Source of the DNA: Aeromicrobium endophyticum
GTDB lineage: Bacteria; Actinomycetota; Actinomycetes; Propionibacteriales; Nocardioidaceae
Assembly: GCF_003586285.1 (NCBI RefSeq)
Contig: NZ_QUBR01000001.1
Location: 248,001-312,000 of the forward strand
Length of the DNA: 64,000 nucleotides
Direction: 5' to 3'
Positions 34,560-44,727 of the stretch are shown piece after piece. Made by a program: the position numbers and the translations under genes. Position 1 is the stretch's first letter. Each line of letters begins with the position of its first letter. The notes beneath the pieces were generated by a model. The model was not told the origin of the DNA. It searched no databases and was given only the letters and a program-made list of their open reading frames with translations.

Positions 34560-36263
34560 TCAGCTGACGCCGACGATGGGCAGGCGCAGGGCCGCCGGCG
34601 CGTCGTCGGGGACGACGGGGTTCTTCGGGGCGACCGGCTCCATGCGGCGGTACGGCTCGTCCATCGACGGACGCAGGTCGGCCTCGCCCTTGTTGGGCCA
34701 GTACGACATGGCCCGCTCGGTCTGGGCCGTGATGGTCAGGGACGGGTTGACGCCGAGGTTGGCGGTGATGGTCGATCCGTCGGCGACGTGCAGGCCGGGG
34801 TGGCCGTACAGCCGCTGGTACGGGTCGACGACGCCGGTCTCGGGCGAGTCGCCGATGGCGCAGCCCCCCATGAAGTGCGCCGTGAGGGGGACGTTGAAGG
34901 GCTCGCCGATCGTGCCGCCGGGGGTGCCGCCCATCTCCTCGGCCATCATCTGCACGGCGCGGTGACCGGGCTCGATGAAGGACGGGTTGGGAGCTCCGTG
35001 GCCCTGGCGCGAGGTCAGCCGGCGCCGCCCCGTGATGCCGCGCTTGGTGTAGGTCGTGATCGAGTTGTCGTGCGTCTGCATGACCAGCGCGATGATCGTG
35101 CGCTCCGACCAGTGCCGCAGGTCGTAGAGCTTGAACAGGTTGCGCTTCTGCCTCCACATCTCCGTGAGCCACACGCGCCAGCGAGGCGTGTCGGTGCTGC
35201 CGTCGGTCAGGACCGTCTGCATCAGCGACATCGCGTTGGAGCGCTTGCCGTAGCGGGTCGGCTCGATGTGCGTGTACTCGTCGGGGTGGAACGACGACGT
35301 GATCGCGACGCCCTCGCTGTAGTCGACGTCCTTGCCGTCGGCGATCGAGCCGAGCAGGGCCTCGGAGTTGGTGCGGGTCAGCAGGCCGAGGCGCGGCGAG
35401 ACGTTCGGCAGGCTGCCGCGGTCGCGCATGCGGTGCAGCAGCTTCTGGGTGCCCATCGTGCTCGCCGAGAAGATGACCTGCTCGGCGGTGATGGTGCGGT
35501 GGGGGCGGAAGCGCTTGTTCGTGCGGCGGGTCTCGATCTCGTAGCCGCCACCCTCCCGCGGACGCACGGCCGTGACGGTCGTGAGGGCGTGGACCTCGGC
35601 GCCGGCGGACTCGGCCAGGTGCAGGTAGTTCTTGACGAGGGTGTTCTTGGCGTTGTGCCGGCACCCCGTCATGCACTCGCCGCAGTTGAGGCAGGCGTTG
35701 CGGTCGGGCCCGGCGCCACCGAAGAACGGATCGGCGACCTTCTCTCCGGGCTGGCCGAAGTAGACCCCGACCGGCGTCTGGTGGAACGTGCCACCCACGC
35801 CCATCCGCTCGGCGACCTTCTTGACGACCTCGTCGGCCGGCGACACGTACGGGTACACCGTCACGCCCAGCATCCGCTTGGCCTGGTCGTAGTAGGGCGC
35901 GAGCTCGGAGCGCCAGTCGGTGATGTGGCCCCAGGCGGGATCCTGGTAGAACGGGTCGAGCGGCTCGTACAGCGTGTTGGCGTACACCAGCGAACCGCCG
36001 CCGACACCGGCCCCCGACAAGATGAGGACGTCCTTCAGCTTGTCGATCCGCTGGATGCCGTAGCACCCGAGCTGCGGCATCCACAAGAACTTGCGCAGCC
36101 GCCACGAGCTCTTCGCGAAGTCAGCGTCCTCGAACCGCTTGCCGGCCTCGAGCACCGCGACCTTGTAGCCCTTCTCGGTCAGCCGGAGGGCCGACACGCT
36201 CCCGCCGAAGCCGGAGCCGATGATCAGGACGTCGTAGTCGAAGGTCGTGTCACGGGCACTCAT
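34560..36263 (-). CDS. choD: GMC oxidoreductase, ChoD-type (putative cholesterol oxidase)
   Basis: The 567-residue flavoprotein starts with FAD loop VLIIGSGFGGSVSALRL and has the GMC signature region GAGVGGGSLVYANTL. It carries a ferredoxin-like Cys cluster NACLNCGECMTGCRHNAKNTL (CxxCxxCxxxC), and ends with LTAHFMGGCAIGDS and HVADGSTITANLGVNPSLTITA. The layout matches mycobacterial ChoD, whose sterol activity is debated. The gene order with guaA and guaB3 also agrees. The sterol substrate is inference. Its start codon lies inside a perfect dyad. Confidence 0.82.
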   Translation of the reverse strand: MSARDTTFDYDVLIIGSGFGGSVSALRLTEKGYKVAVLEAGKRFEDADFAKSSWRLRKFLWMPQLGCYGIQRIDKLKDVLILSGAGVGGGSLVYANTLYEPLDPFYQDPAWGHITDWRSELAPYYDQAKRMLGVTVYPYVSPADEVVKKVAERMGVGGTFHQTPVGVYFGQPGEKVADPFFGGAGPDRNACLNCGECMTGCRHNAKNTLVKNYLHLAESAGAEVHALTTVTAVRPREGGGYEIETRRTNKRFRPHRTITAEQVIFSASTMGTQKLLHRMRDRGSLPNVSPRLGLLTRTNSEALLGSIADGKDVDYSEGVAITSSFHPDEYTHIEPTRYGKRSNAMSLMQTVLTDGSTDTPRWRVWLTEMWRQKRNLFKLYDLRHWSERTIIALVMQTHDNSITTYTKRGITGRRRLTSRQGHGAPNPSFIEPGHRAVQMMAEEMGGTPGGTIGEPFNVPLTAHFMGGCAIGDSPETGVVDPYQRLYGHPGLHVADGSTITANLGVNPSLTITAQTERAMSYWPNKGEADLRPSMDEPYRRMEPVAPKNPVVPDDAPAALRLPIVGVS

Positions 36264-36276
36264 ACTCCGAGTATGA
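36260..36276. promoter_or_regulatory. Perfect dyad over the choD-like start codon (candidate operator)
   Basis: TCATACTC-C-GAGTATGA is an 8-1-8 perfect palindrome. On the minus strand it covers CATACT, a -10-like hexamer 6 nt before the ATG, and the ATG itself. A bound repressor would block both transcription and start-codon use. Confidence 0.6.
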
Positions 36277-36281
36277 CACTG

Positions 36282-36296
36282 GCGATGTCACATCGC
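36282..36296. promoter_or_regulatory. Second perfect dyad upstream of the choD-like gene
   Basis: GCGATGT-C-ACATCGC is a 7-1-7 perfect palindrome whose centre is 21 bp from the centre of the dyad at 36260-36276. It lies near the expected -35 position. Confidence 0.5.
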
Positions 36297-36332
36297 TACT
36301 GGTGAGTAACGAGAGACACACGCGCCGCCTGG

Positions 36333-37640
36333 TCAGGCGAAGAGGCCCTCGCCCCAGTAGCCCTTCGGGCCGACCCCGGGCGGGCACGCGAACAGACCCG
36401 AGCTGACGTGCACGATGTACTCGTTGAGCAGATCGTTCTGCAGCCCCGCCAGCGAGCCCTGGATCTGCACGAACTGCTTCGCGGGATCGCGCTGGTACGC
36501 GATGAAGAACAGCCCGGCCGACAGCTGCCCCAGGCCGTTGGAGCCGTCGACGAAGTTGTAGCCGCGACGCAGCAGCTTGGCCCCGTTGTTGACGTCGGGG
36601 TGCGCGAGCCGCAGGTGCGACTTGGGGTCGATCCTGGGCTGCCCGGCGTCGTCCTTGGCCTCGAAGTCGATCGTCGCGAACTCGTCGCCGCCCGACAGCG
36701 GGCCACCCGACCCCTTGGCACGACCGATGATGGCCTCCTGGCCGTTGAGCGGCTCACGGTCCCACGTCTCGATGCGCATGTCGATCTTGCGCGAGACGAG
36801 GTACGAGCCACCCGTCATCCAGGCCGGCCCGTCGCCGTCCTGCACCCAGACGAAGTCCTCGACGTCCTTCTCGGACTCGGCCTTGATGTTGGCCGTTCCG
36901 TCCTTGAAGCCGAACAGGTTGCGAGGCGTGACCTGGGCGGTGGACGTGGACGACGTGCGGCCGAAGCCCATCTGCGAGTAGCGGACCGAGGCCCGGCCGA
37001 AGGCGATGCGTGCCAGGTTGCGGATCGCGTGCACCGCGACCTGGGGGTCGTTGGCGCAGGCCTGGATCGCGATGTCGCCGTTGCTGATCGCCGGGTCGAG
37101 GCGGTCGCCGGAGAATCCGGGCAGCTCGATGAGCCGCTCGGGCAGCTGACCGTCGAGGCCGAACCGCGCGGCGCCCTTGGCATCGACGAACAGACTGCGA
37201 CCGAAACCGATCGTGATGGTCAGCCCGGACGGCGGCAGGCCCTGCGCCTCACCGGTGTCCTCGGGCGGCGAGTACGGGGCACCGGCCACGGCGCCGAAGT
37301 CGCCGATGTCGTTGCCCTGCGCCATCTGCCGGGCGGCCGTGGTCCAGTCCTTGAGCAGCGAGATCAGGTCGTCGCGCTCGGCGGCGGTCATGTCGAAGGC
37401 GGCGAAGTGCAGGCGGTCCTGGGCCGGCGTCATGATGCCGGCCTGGTGCCGTCCGTCGAACCCGACCGGCAGCGCGTCCTTGTCGGGCACGACCGGGACG
37501 GGCTTGTCGCCGACCGCGTAGCCGGCCCCCACGCCGATCGCACCGGCCGCGATCGCCCCGACACCGGCCGCTCCCAGCAGGCGCCGGCGGGAGACTCCTG
37601 ACGGCTGCACGTCGTCGGGGGTCACGTCGTCGGGGGTCAC
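36333..37640 (-). CDS. efeB: EfeB-type haem peroxidase (DyP family), Tat-exported
   Basis: The 435-residue protein has a Tat signal SRRRLLGAAGVGAIAAGAIGVGAG and a DyP-type peroxidase fold with LFGFKDGTANI (GxxDG) and LAHPDVNNG/LLRRGYNF carrying the proximal His and the Arg. EfeB works with EfeO in iron uptake and has been described as a deferrochelatase. The first codons are a tandem duplication (GTGACCCCCGACGAC twice, 37611-37640 on the complement), so translation may start at 37640, 37625 or 37610. It follows efeO by 13 bp. Confidence 0.92.
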   Translation of the reverse strand: MTPDDVTPDDVQPSGVSRRRLLGAAGVGAIAAGAIGVGAGYAVGDKPVPVVPDKDALPVGFDGRHQAGIMTPAQDRLHFAAFDMTAAERDDLISLLKDWTTAARQMAQGNDIGDFGAVAGAPYSPPEDTGEAQGLPPSGLTITIGFGRSLFVDAKGAARFGLDGQLPERLIELPGFSGDRLDPAISNGDIAIQACANDPQVAVHAIRNLARIAFGRASVRYSQMGFGRTSSTSTAQVTPRNLFGFKDGTANIKAESEKDVEDFVWVQDGDGPAWMTGGSYLVSRKIDMRIETWDREPLNGQEAIIGRAKGSGGPLSGGDEFATIDFEAKDDAGQPRIDPKSHLRLAHPDVNNGAKLLRRGYNFVDGSNGLGQLSAGLFFIAYQRDPAKQFVQIQGSLAGLQNDLLNEYIVHVSSGLFACPPGVGPKGYWGEGLFA

Positions 37641-37653
37641 CGCAGGCCTGCCG

Positions 37654-38796
37654 TCAGGCCGACTTCGCGACGACGGCCGCGACCTTGCTGATGGGCTCGC
37701 TGAGCGCGGCGACCGCGTCGGAGAGCTGCTTGACCTGCTGGTCGGTCAGCTTGTCGTAGAACGTCCAGTCGCCCGTGCTCTTGTCCTGGTACTGGTTGAG
37801 CTCGGTGTCGACGGCGGCGAACTTGGCGTCGAGGTCCTTGACGAGCGCGGGGTCCTGCTTGACCAGGACGGGACGCAGGGCCGAGATGGCCGCCTGCGAG
37901 CCCTCGATGTTGGCCTTGAAGTCCCACAGGTCGGTGTGGCTGAACTCGTCCTCCTCGCCGGTGATCTTGCCGGTCGCGACCTCGTCCAGCAGACCCTTGG
38001 AGCCCTGGGCGAGCTCGAGCGCGGTCAGCGGGGCATCCTGGCCGAGGGCCACGATCTTCTTGACGTTGGCGAGCAGCTGGTCGGCGTAGGGGTCCATGCC
38101 GTCGGTGTTGTTCTCGACCCACAGCTGCTTCTCGATGCGGTGCCAGCCGGTGAAGTCGACGCCCTCGGCGACGGCGTCGGGCTCGCGCCCGTCGGTGATC
38201 GGGTCGAGGTCGCCGAACTTCTCGGCGACCGGCTCGATGCGCTCCCAGTAGGTGCGGGCGATCGGGAAGAGCTTCTTGGCCTCGTCGACGTTGCCGGCCT
38301 TGACGGCGTCGACGAACTCGGTGGTCTTGACGATGAGCGTGTCGGACTGCGACTTGACGTAGCGCTCGTAGCTGGTGGCGGCGGCCTTGAGCTCGTCGGA
38401 GTCCGACAGCGGCGTAGCGGCCTCACCCGTGACGTTCAGCGTCTGACGGATGCCGTCGCCGATCATGCCGGGCTTGCAGGCACCCTCGTACGTGCCCTTG
38501 GGCAGGTCGACGATCAGGTTGCGGGTCAGGCCGGGCCCGACGTTCTCGACCTCGCCCATGATGCGGTCGCCGTCGGCGTAGACGTAGAACTCGGTGACCT
38601 TCGAGCCGGCGTTGGTGACCTTGAACGTCGAGGGACCGGCCTTGAGCTTCGTGGCCGACACGCTGCACTGCGAGTCGGTGGCCTTGACCGTGAGGTCGCC
38701 CGACGAGGTCTTGGTCTCGGACGGGTCGGACGCGCAGGCGGCCAGGCTGACGGTGGCGAGTGCGCCGATGCTGATCGAGGCGAGAAGCTTGTTCAT
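37654..38796 (-). CDS. efeO: EfeO iron-uptake lipoprotein
   Basis: The 380-residue protein has a lipobox TVSLAACAS (Cys21), an N-terminal cupredoxin-like domain (about 35-130: TVKATDSQCSVSATKLKAG, TEFYVYADGDRIMGEVENVGPG) and a C-terminal M75 peptidase-type domain with GWHRIEKQLW (HxxE metal motif). EfeO binds iron outside the membrane and passes it to the EfeU permease. ATG 38796 has AAAGGAT upstream. No efeU gene is next to efeOB in this window. Iron boxes lie about 32-63 bp upstream. Confidence 0.92.
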   Translation of the reverse strand: MNKLLASISIGALATVSLAACASDPSETKTSSGDLTVKATDSQCSVSATKLKAGPSTFKVTNAGSKVTEFYVYADGDRIMGEVENVGPGLTRNLIVDLPKGTYEGACKPGMIGDGIRQTLNVTGEAATPLSDSDELKAAATSYERYVKSQSDTLIVKTTEFVDAVKAGNVDEAKKLFPIARTYWERIEPVAEKFGDLDPITDGREPDAVAEGVDFTGWHRIEKQLWVENNTDGMDPYADQLLANVKKIVALGQDAPLTALELAQGSKGLLDEVATGKITGEEDEFSHTDLWDFKANIEGSQAAISALRPVLVKQDPALVKDLDAKFAAVDTELNQYQDKSTGDWTFYDKLTDQQVKQLSDAVAALSEPISKVAAVVAKSA

Positions 38797-38827
38797 GGTG
38801 ATCCTTTGCGTCGAGGCCGGCCGCACA

Positions 38828-38859
38828 TGAGGCTAGCCTCACCATGCTAAGGCACGCCT
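38828..38859. promoter_or_regulatory. Candidate DtxR/IdeR iron boxes before efeO
   Basis: TGAGGCTAGCCTCA (38828-38841) is a perfect 14-bp palindrome that matches the core of the DtxR/IdeR consensus TTAGGTTAGGCTAACCTAA at about 13 of 19 positions. A second, weaker unit AGGC-AC-GCCT (38850-38859) adjoins. A minus-strand -10 TAGCAT (38844-38849) lies between them. Confidence 0.6.
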
Positions 38860-38939
38860 GACATGCCGAACAGCGACCAGTCGTGTGACGTGCACCGGCG
38901 CTACGGCCGGCGGCCTCGGGCACCCCGGCCCGACAAGGA

Positions 38940-39449
38940 TCAGGCGCCGGCGAAGACCTTCTCGAAGCACAGGGAGTACGTGACCGCCTCGTACGGCGCG
39001 AACACCGGGATCGGGGTGTAGCCGCGCCGGCCGTAGAACGTCAGCGCCGCGTGCTGGCGGTCGCCGGTGTGGATCACGATGCGCGGCGCCTCCTCCTCGT
39101 CGCGCACGACCTGCTCGACGGCGACGAGGAGATCATCGGCGACGCCGCTGCCCCGCGCGTCCTCGCGGACGTACAGGCGCTTCATCTCCAGCTCGCCGGC
39201 CATGTCGCCGTCGAGCCGGCGCAGGCACGCGTGCCCGATCGGCCGGTCGCCGTCGTAGGCCACGAAGGTCGCGACGACCGACGACGGGGCGATGCCCTCG
39301 GAGCCGCCCCGGTGGACGGCCGCCGGGTCGTCGGCGTACAGCTGGTTGCCGAGCCTGACGTGCTCGTCGCGCAGCTCGACGGCGTCCGGGTGCTCGAACG
39401 GCACCCGGTCGAGTCGGTACGGGCTCGACCGACGACGCTCAGCCGACAA
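38940..39449 (-). CDS. GNAT family N-acetyltransferase
   Basis: In this 169-residue protein the GNAT core runs from VATFVAYDGDRPIGHACLRRL through MKRLYVREDARGSGVADDLLVAVE (acetyl-CoA loop) to ALTFYGRRGYTPIPVF. The longest frame starts with TTG at 39449, 11 nt inside the end of guaB3. A GTG at 39404 (VPFEHPDAVEL) is the alternative and would give 154 residues. The overlap suggests cotranscription with guaB3. Substrate unknown. Confidence 0.8.
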   Translation of the reverse strand: MSAERRRSSPYRLDRVPFEHPDAVELRDEHVRLGNQLYADDPAAVHRGGSEGIAPSSVVATFVAYDGDRPIGHACLRRLDGDMAGELEMKRLYVREDARGSGVADDLLVAVEQVVRDEEEAPRIVIHTGDRQHAALTFYGRRGYTPIPVFAPYEAVTYSLCFEKVFAGA

Positions 39450-40545
39450 CGACTTCGACCCGCTGGAACTCCTTGAGGTCGGTGTAGCCGGTCGTGGCCA
39501 TCGCGCGACGCAGCGCCCCGATCAGGTTCATCGTGCCGTCGGGCACCGACGACGGGCCGAACAGCACCGACTCGAGGTCGCCGACCGTGCCGATGTCGAC
39601 ACGCCCGCCCCGCGGCAGGTCGGGGTGCCACGCCTCGGCGCCCCAGTGGAAGCCTCGACCCGGCGCCTCGACGGCGCGGGCGAAGGGCGAGCCGATCATG
39701 ACGGCGTCGGCGCCGCAGGCGATGGCCTTGGCGATGTCGCCGCTGCGGCCGATCGACCCGTCGGCGATGACGTGGACGTACCGACCGCCCGACTCGTCGA
39801 GGTAGTCGCGGCGCGCGGCCGCGACGTCGGCGACGGCCGAGGCCATCGGCACCGCGATGCCCAGCACCGAGCGGGTCGTGTGGGCCGCCCCACCGCCGAA
39901 GCCGACCAGCACGCCGGCCGCTCCGGTGCGCATCAGGTGCAGCGCCGCCTGGTAGGTGGCGCAGCCTCCGACGATGACCGGGACGTCGAGCTCGTAGATG
40001 AACTCCTTGAGGTTGAGCGGCTCGGTCTGGCCCGAGACGTGCTCGGCCGAGACCGTCGTGCCACGGATCACGAACAGGTCGACGCCCGCGTCGACGACGG
40101 CGTCGGCGAACTGCTTGGTGCGCTGCGGCGACAGGGCACCGGCGACCGTCACCCCCGCCTCGCGCACCTGGCGCAGGCGTGCGGTGATGAGCTCGGCCTT
40201 GATGGGCTCGGCGTAGATCTCCTGCAGGCGCTTGGTCGCCAACGGGCCCTCGATGCCGGCGACCTCGTCGAGCAGGCTCTCGGGGTTCTCGTAGCGCGTC
40301 CACAGACCTTCGAGGTCGAGCACGCCGAGACCGCCGTGCCGTCCGAGGGCGATCGCCGTGTCGGGGCTCATGACCGAGTCCATCGGCGCGGCCAGCACCG
40401 GCAGGTCGAAGCGGTAGGCGTCGATCTGCCAGGCCGTCGACACCTCCTCGGGGTCACGGGTGCGCCGGCTGGGGACGATCGCGATGTCGTCGAAGGAGTA
40501 CGCTCGGCGGCCGCGCTTGGCCGTGCCGATCTCGATGTCTGCCAT
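39439..40545 (-). CDS. guaB3: GuaB3, IMP dehydrogenase-related protein without CBS domains
   Basis: The 368-residue protein has the IMPDH/GMPR barrel without the CBS pair. LAAPMDSVMSPDTA, GGLGVLDLEG and HVIADGSIGRSGDIAKAIACGADAVMIGSP are clear. In IMPDH the catalytic loop reads GPGSICTTR; here it reads GGGAAHTTR, so His222 replaces the catalytic Cys. Standard IMPDH chemistry with an E-XMP* thioimidate therefore cannot occur. It may be a regulator or do other purine chemistry. The ATG is fixed by TAGGCT 7 nt upstream. Confidence 0.92.
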   Translation of the reverse strand: MADIEIGTAKRGRRAYSFDDIAIVPSRRTRDPEEVSTAWQIDAYRFDLPVLAAPMDSVMSPDTAIALGRHGGLGVLDLEGLWTRYENPESLLDEVAGIEGPLATKRLQEIYAEPIKAELITARLRQVREAGVTVAGALSPQRTKQFADAVVDAGVDLFVIRGTTVSAEHVSGQTEPLNLKEFIYELDVPVIVGGCATYQAALHLMRTGAAGVLVGFGGGAAHTTRSVLGIAVPMASAVADVAAARRDYLDESGGRYVHVIADGSIGRSGDIAKAIACGADAVMIGSPFARAVEAPGRGFHWGAEAWHPDLPRGGRVDIGTVGDLESVLFGPSSVPDGTMNLIGALRRAMATTGYTDLKEFQRVEVVVG

Positions 40546-40552
40546 GCCGTAC

Positions 40553-40558
40553 AGCCTA
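40553..40558 (-). promoter_or_regulatory. Candidate -10 hexamer of guaB3
   Basis: TAGGCT on the minus strand, 7 nt before the ATG at 40545. It gives guaB3 its own promoter apart from the upstream NYN gene. Confidence 0.55.
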
Positions 40559-40583
40559 GTGCGAGGCCCGGACGGCCTGTGAC

Positions 40584-41711
40584 CTACTGCACCCCCCGCT
40601 GGATGTCGTCGAGCGACAGGTCGGTGAGCATGCCCGACGGATCGGTCGAGCGCAGCACCAGCACAGGCTGGACGTCGTCGCTCTCGCGGGCCAGGGCGTA
40701 CGGCGTGTCGGCCAGGGCGAAGCGCAGCGCGCGCGACAGCGAGCTGACGCGCGCGTCCGACGGGCTGAGCCGGGGTGCTGCGGCCTTGAGCGCCATCGCC
40801 AGCATCGGCAGAGGGCCGCCCTGGCTGGCGAGCTGGTCGCTGAAGCTGCGCACGGTGGCGTCGGCGAGCACCTTCTCGACGATCTGCTTGTACTCGCCCG
40901 GCGACGAGGCCGGTGCGTCGTGGACGACCTCGATCTCCTTGGCCAGGTCGTGCCACGAGGTCGTGGACTTCTTGGTCTGCTCGTGACGCTGGGGAGCCTT
41001 CTTCGACTCGCCCTTCCTGTCGTCGGTCCTGTCGGTCTTCTTGTCGTGGACCTTCTTGTCGGGCTCGCCCCGGCGGTCGGGCCGACCCTGCTCACCCTGC
41101 TTCTCCCCCTTGCGGTCGGCGCGCGGCTCCACCGGCGCGACGCGGGCGGGCTGGCGCGGCAGCACGGCGGCCGACGAGGGATCGCCGGAGAAGATCGGCT
41201 GCAGCGCGGCGGCCGGCGGCACGGGCTTGACCTTCAGCGGCACGTACTGGTCGACCTCCCGCTCGAGCACGTTGTTGACGGGGTGATCGGCCAGCGTCGC
41301 GCCGATCACGTACTTGTCGAGCTCGTGGAGGCGACGCACCAGCGGGACGAAGTCGCCGTCGGCCGACACCAGGATGAAGACCTCGAGCTGGTCGAGGTCG
41401 CCGGCGGCCCGCAGGCAGTCGACCACCAGCACGATGTCGGCGGCGTTCTTCTCGGCCTTGCTGACCGAGAAGACCTGCACCGTCTCGACACCGGCCCGCT
41501 CGACGTCGCGCCGGTAGTCCTCCAGACCCAGCGCGCCCCAGTCGGCGTAGGCCCGGGCCAGCGCGATGCTGCCCGCCCCGGCCTCACGCGCCGCGGCGGT
41601 CTCGAGCTGCTCGAGGATCTGCTCCATCGAGATGTCGGGGATCTCGAGCTTGCCGTAGCCCTTGAACAGGTTCTCGGCGTCGATGAACACGGCCACGTTG
41701 CGGTTGGTCAC
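40584..41711 (-). CDS. NYN/PIN-like nuclease-fold protein (LabA/DUF88 type)
   Basis: Of the 375 residues, 1-155 form a NYN domain: VAVFIDAENLF, KAEKNAADIVLVVDCLRAAG and FILVSADGDFVPLVRRLHE carry the acidic metal site of RNase-type NYN proteins. A very charged linker of about 80 residues (Lys/Arg/Asp/Glu, KKVHDKKTDRTDDRKGESKK) leads to a helical C-terminal domain (about 265-370) of OST-HTH-like size. It is probably an RNase or RNA-binding protein. It sits alone between guaB and guaB3 on the same strand; any tie to purine metabolism is speculative. Confidence 0.82.
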   Translation of the reverse strand: MTNRNVAVFIDAENLFKGYGKLEIPDISMEQILEQLETAAAREAGAGSIALARAYADWGALGLEDYRRDVERAGVETVQVFSVSKAEKNAADIVLVVDCLRAAGDLDQLEVFILVSADGDFVPLVRRLHELDKYVIGATLADHPVNNVLEREVDQYVPLKVKPVPPAAALQPIFSGDPSSAAVLPRQPARVAPVEPRADRKGEKQGEQGRPDRRGEPDKKVHDKKTDRTDDRKGESKKAPQRHEQTKKSTTSWHDLAKEIEVVHDAPASSPGEYKQIVEKVLADATVRSFSDQLASQGGPLPMLAMALKAAAPRLSPSDARVSSLSRALRFALADTPYALARESDDVQPVLVLRSTDPSGMLTDLSLDDIQRGVQ

Positions 41712-41718
41712 CGGAGCA

Positions 41719-41724
41719 ACGGTA
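41719..41724 (-). promoter_or_regulatory. Candidate -10 hexamer of the NYN gene
   Basis: TACCGT on the minus strand, then TGCTCCG, then GTG 41711. Confidence 0.5.
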
Positions 41725-41762
41725 GTCGCGGTGGAGGTGTCCCGTCACCTCGCCACGTCGAG

Positions 41763-43993
<2,231 letters not shown>

Positions 43994-44000
43994 CTCGTAG

Positions 44001-44723
44001 CTACAGGCCTGATCTGCCGGTCGCCCAGTAGGGCTGGGTGCTGATGCGTCGCCGGTCGAGCGCGCACGACTCGCGCAGGAACGCGCGCTGACGCTGGATC
44101 GACTGACCGTGCCCGGCCAGGTAGACCGCCGGGCGCGGCAGCGCACCGATCTCGTGCGCGTGGCCCGTCAGCCACGCGTCGAGTGCGGAACCCGGCTCGT
44201 GACCGGCCGCGATCACCGTCGCGTCCGGGACGAGGTGCCGGGTCGCAACGACGTCGGCGGCGTCGACCTCCAGGACGGTGAGCGCCCGCCGACCCTCGAG
44301 CGCGACGCGGCCGGCGAAGGCCATCGCGAGGCTGATCACCGTGGCGTCGCCGAGCAGCACCACCGGGTCGGTCGTGTCGTGCCAGCGGAAGCCCCGGGTC
44401 GACGACCACTGGCACACCTTGACGTCGTCGCCGACCGACCAGCCGGCGATGAGCTCCTCGCCGAGCCCCTCGCCGTGACGGTGCACGATGATCGTCAGCT
44501 CGCGGCGCCCCTGGTCGAGCACGGCCGGCGTGTAGTGCCGGAAGTCGGTGCGCGACACCCGGAACGCCGTGACGTCGCACGGATCGGTCGTCGCGGACGC
44601 GAACGCGGGGCTCGAGAGCACGAGCCGGGTGAGGTTGGCCCCCAGCGACTCGTGCTCCACGACCACCGTCGGGATGGACTGCGCGTCCACCCGGTCGGCG
44701 ATGAGCCTCAGCGTGCGTCCCAT
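44001..44723 (-). CDS. Siderophore-interacting protein (ferric-siderophore reductase)
   Basis: The 240-residue protein is of the SIP family: a FAD-binding barrel (PTVVVEHESLGANLTRLVLSS, FRHYTPAVLDQGRRELTIIVHRHGEG, GDDVKVCQW) and an NAD(P)H domain (PVVLLGDATVISLAMAF). It ends TQPYWATGRSGL, close to the family YWRxG terminus. Such flavoproteins reduce Fe3+ in imported siderophores to release iron in the cytosol. It follows the second binding protein by 4 bp and is the last gene of the iron operon. Confidence 0.88.
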   Translation of the reverse strand: MGRTLRLIADRVDAQSIPTVVVEHESLGANLTRLVLSSPAFASATTDPCDVTAFRVSRTDFRHYTPAVLDQGRRELTIIVHRHGEGLGEELIAGWSVGDDVKVCQWSSTRGFRWHDTTDPVVLLGDATVISLAMAFAGRVALEGRRALTVLEVDAADVVATRHLVPDATVIAAGHEPGSALDAWLTGHAHEIGALPRPAVYLAGHGQSIQRQRAFLRESCALDRRRISTQPYWATGRSGL

Positions 44724-44727
44724 CGGG

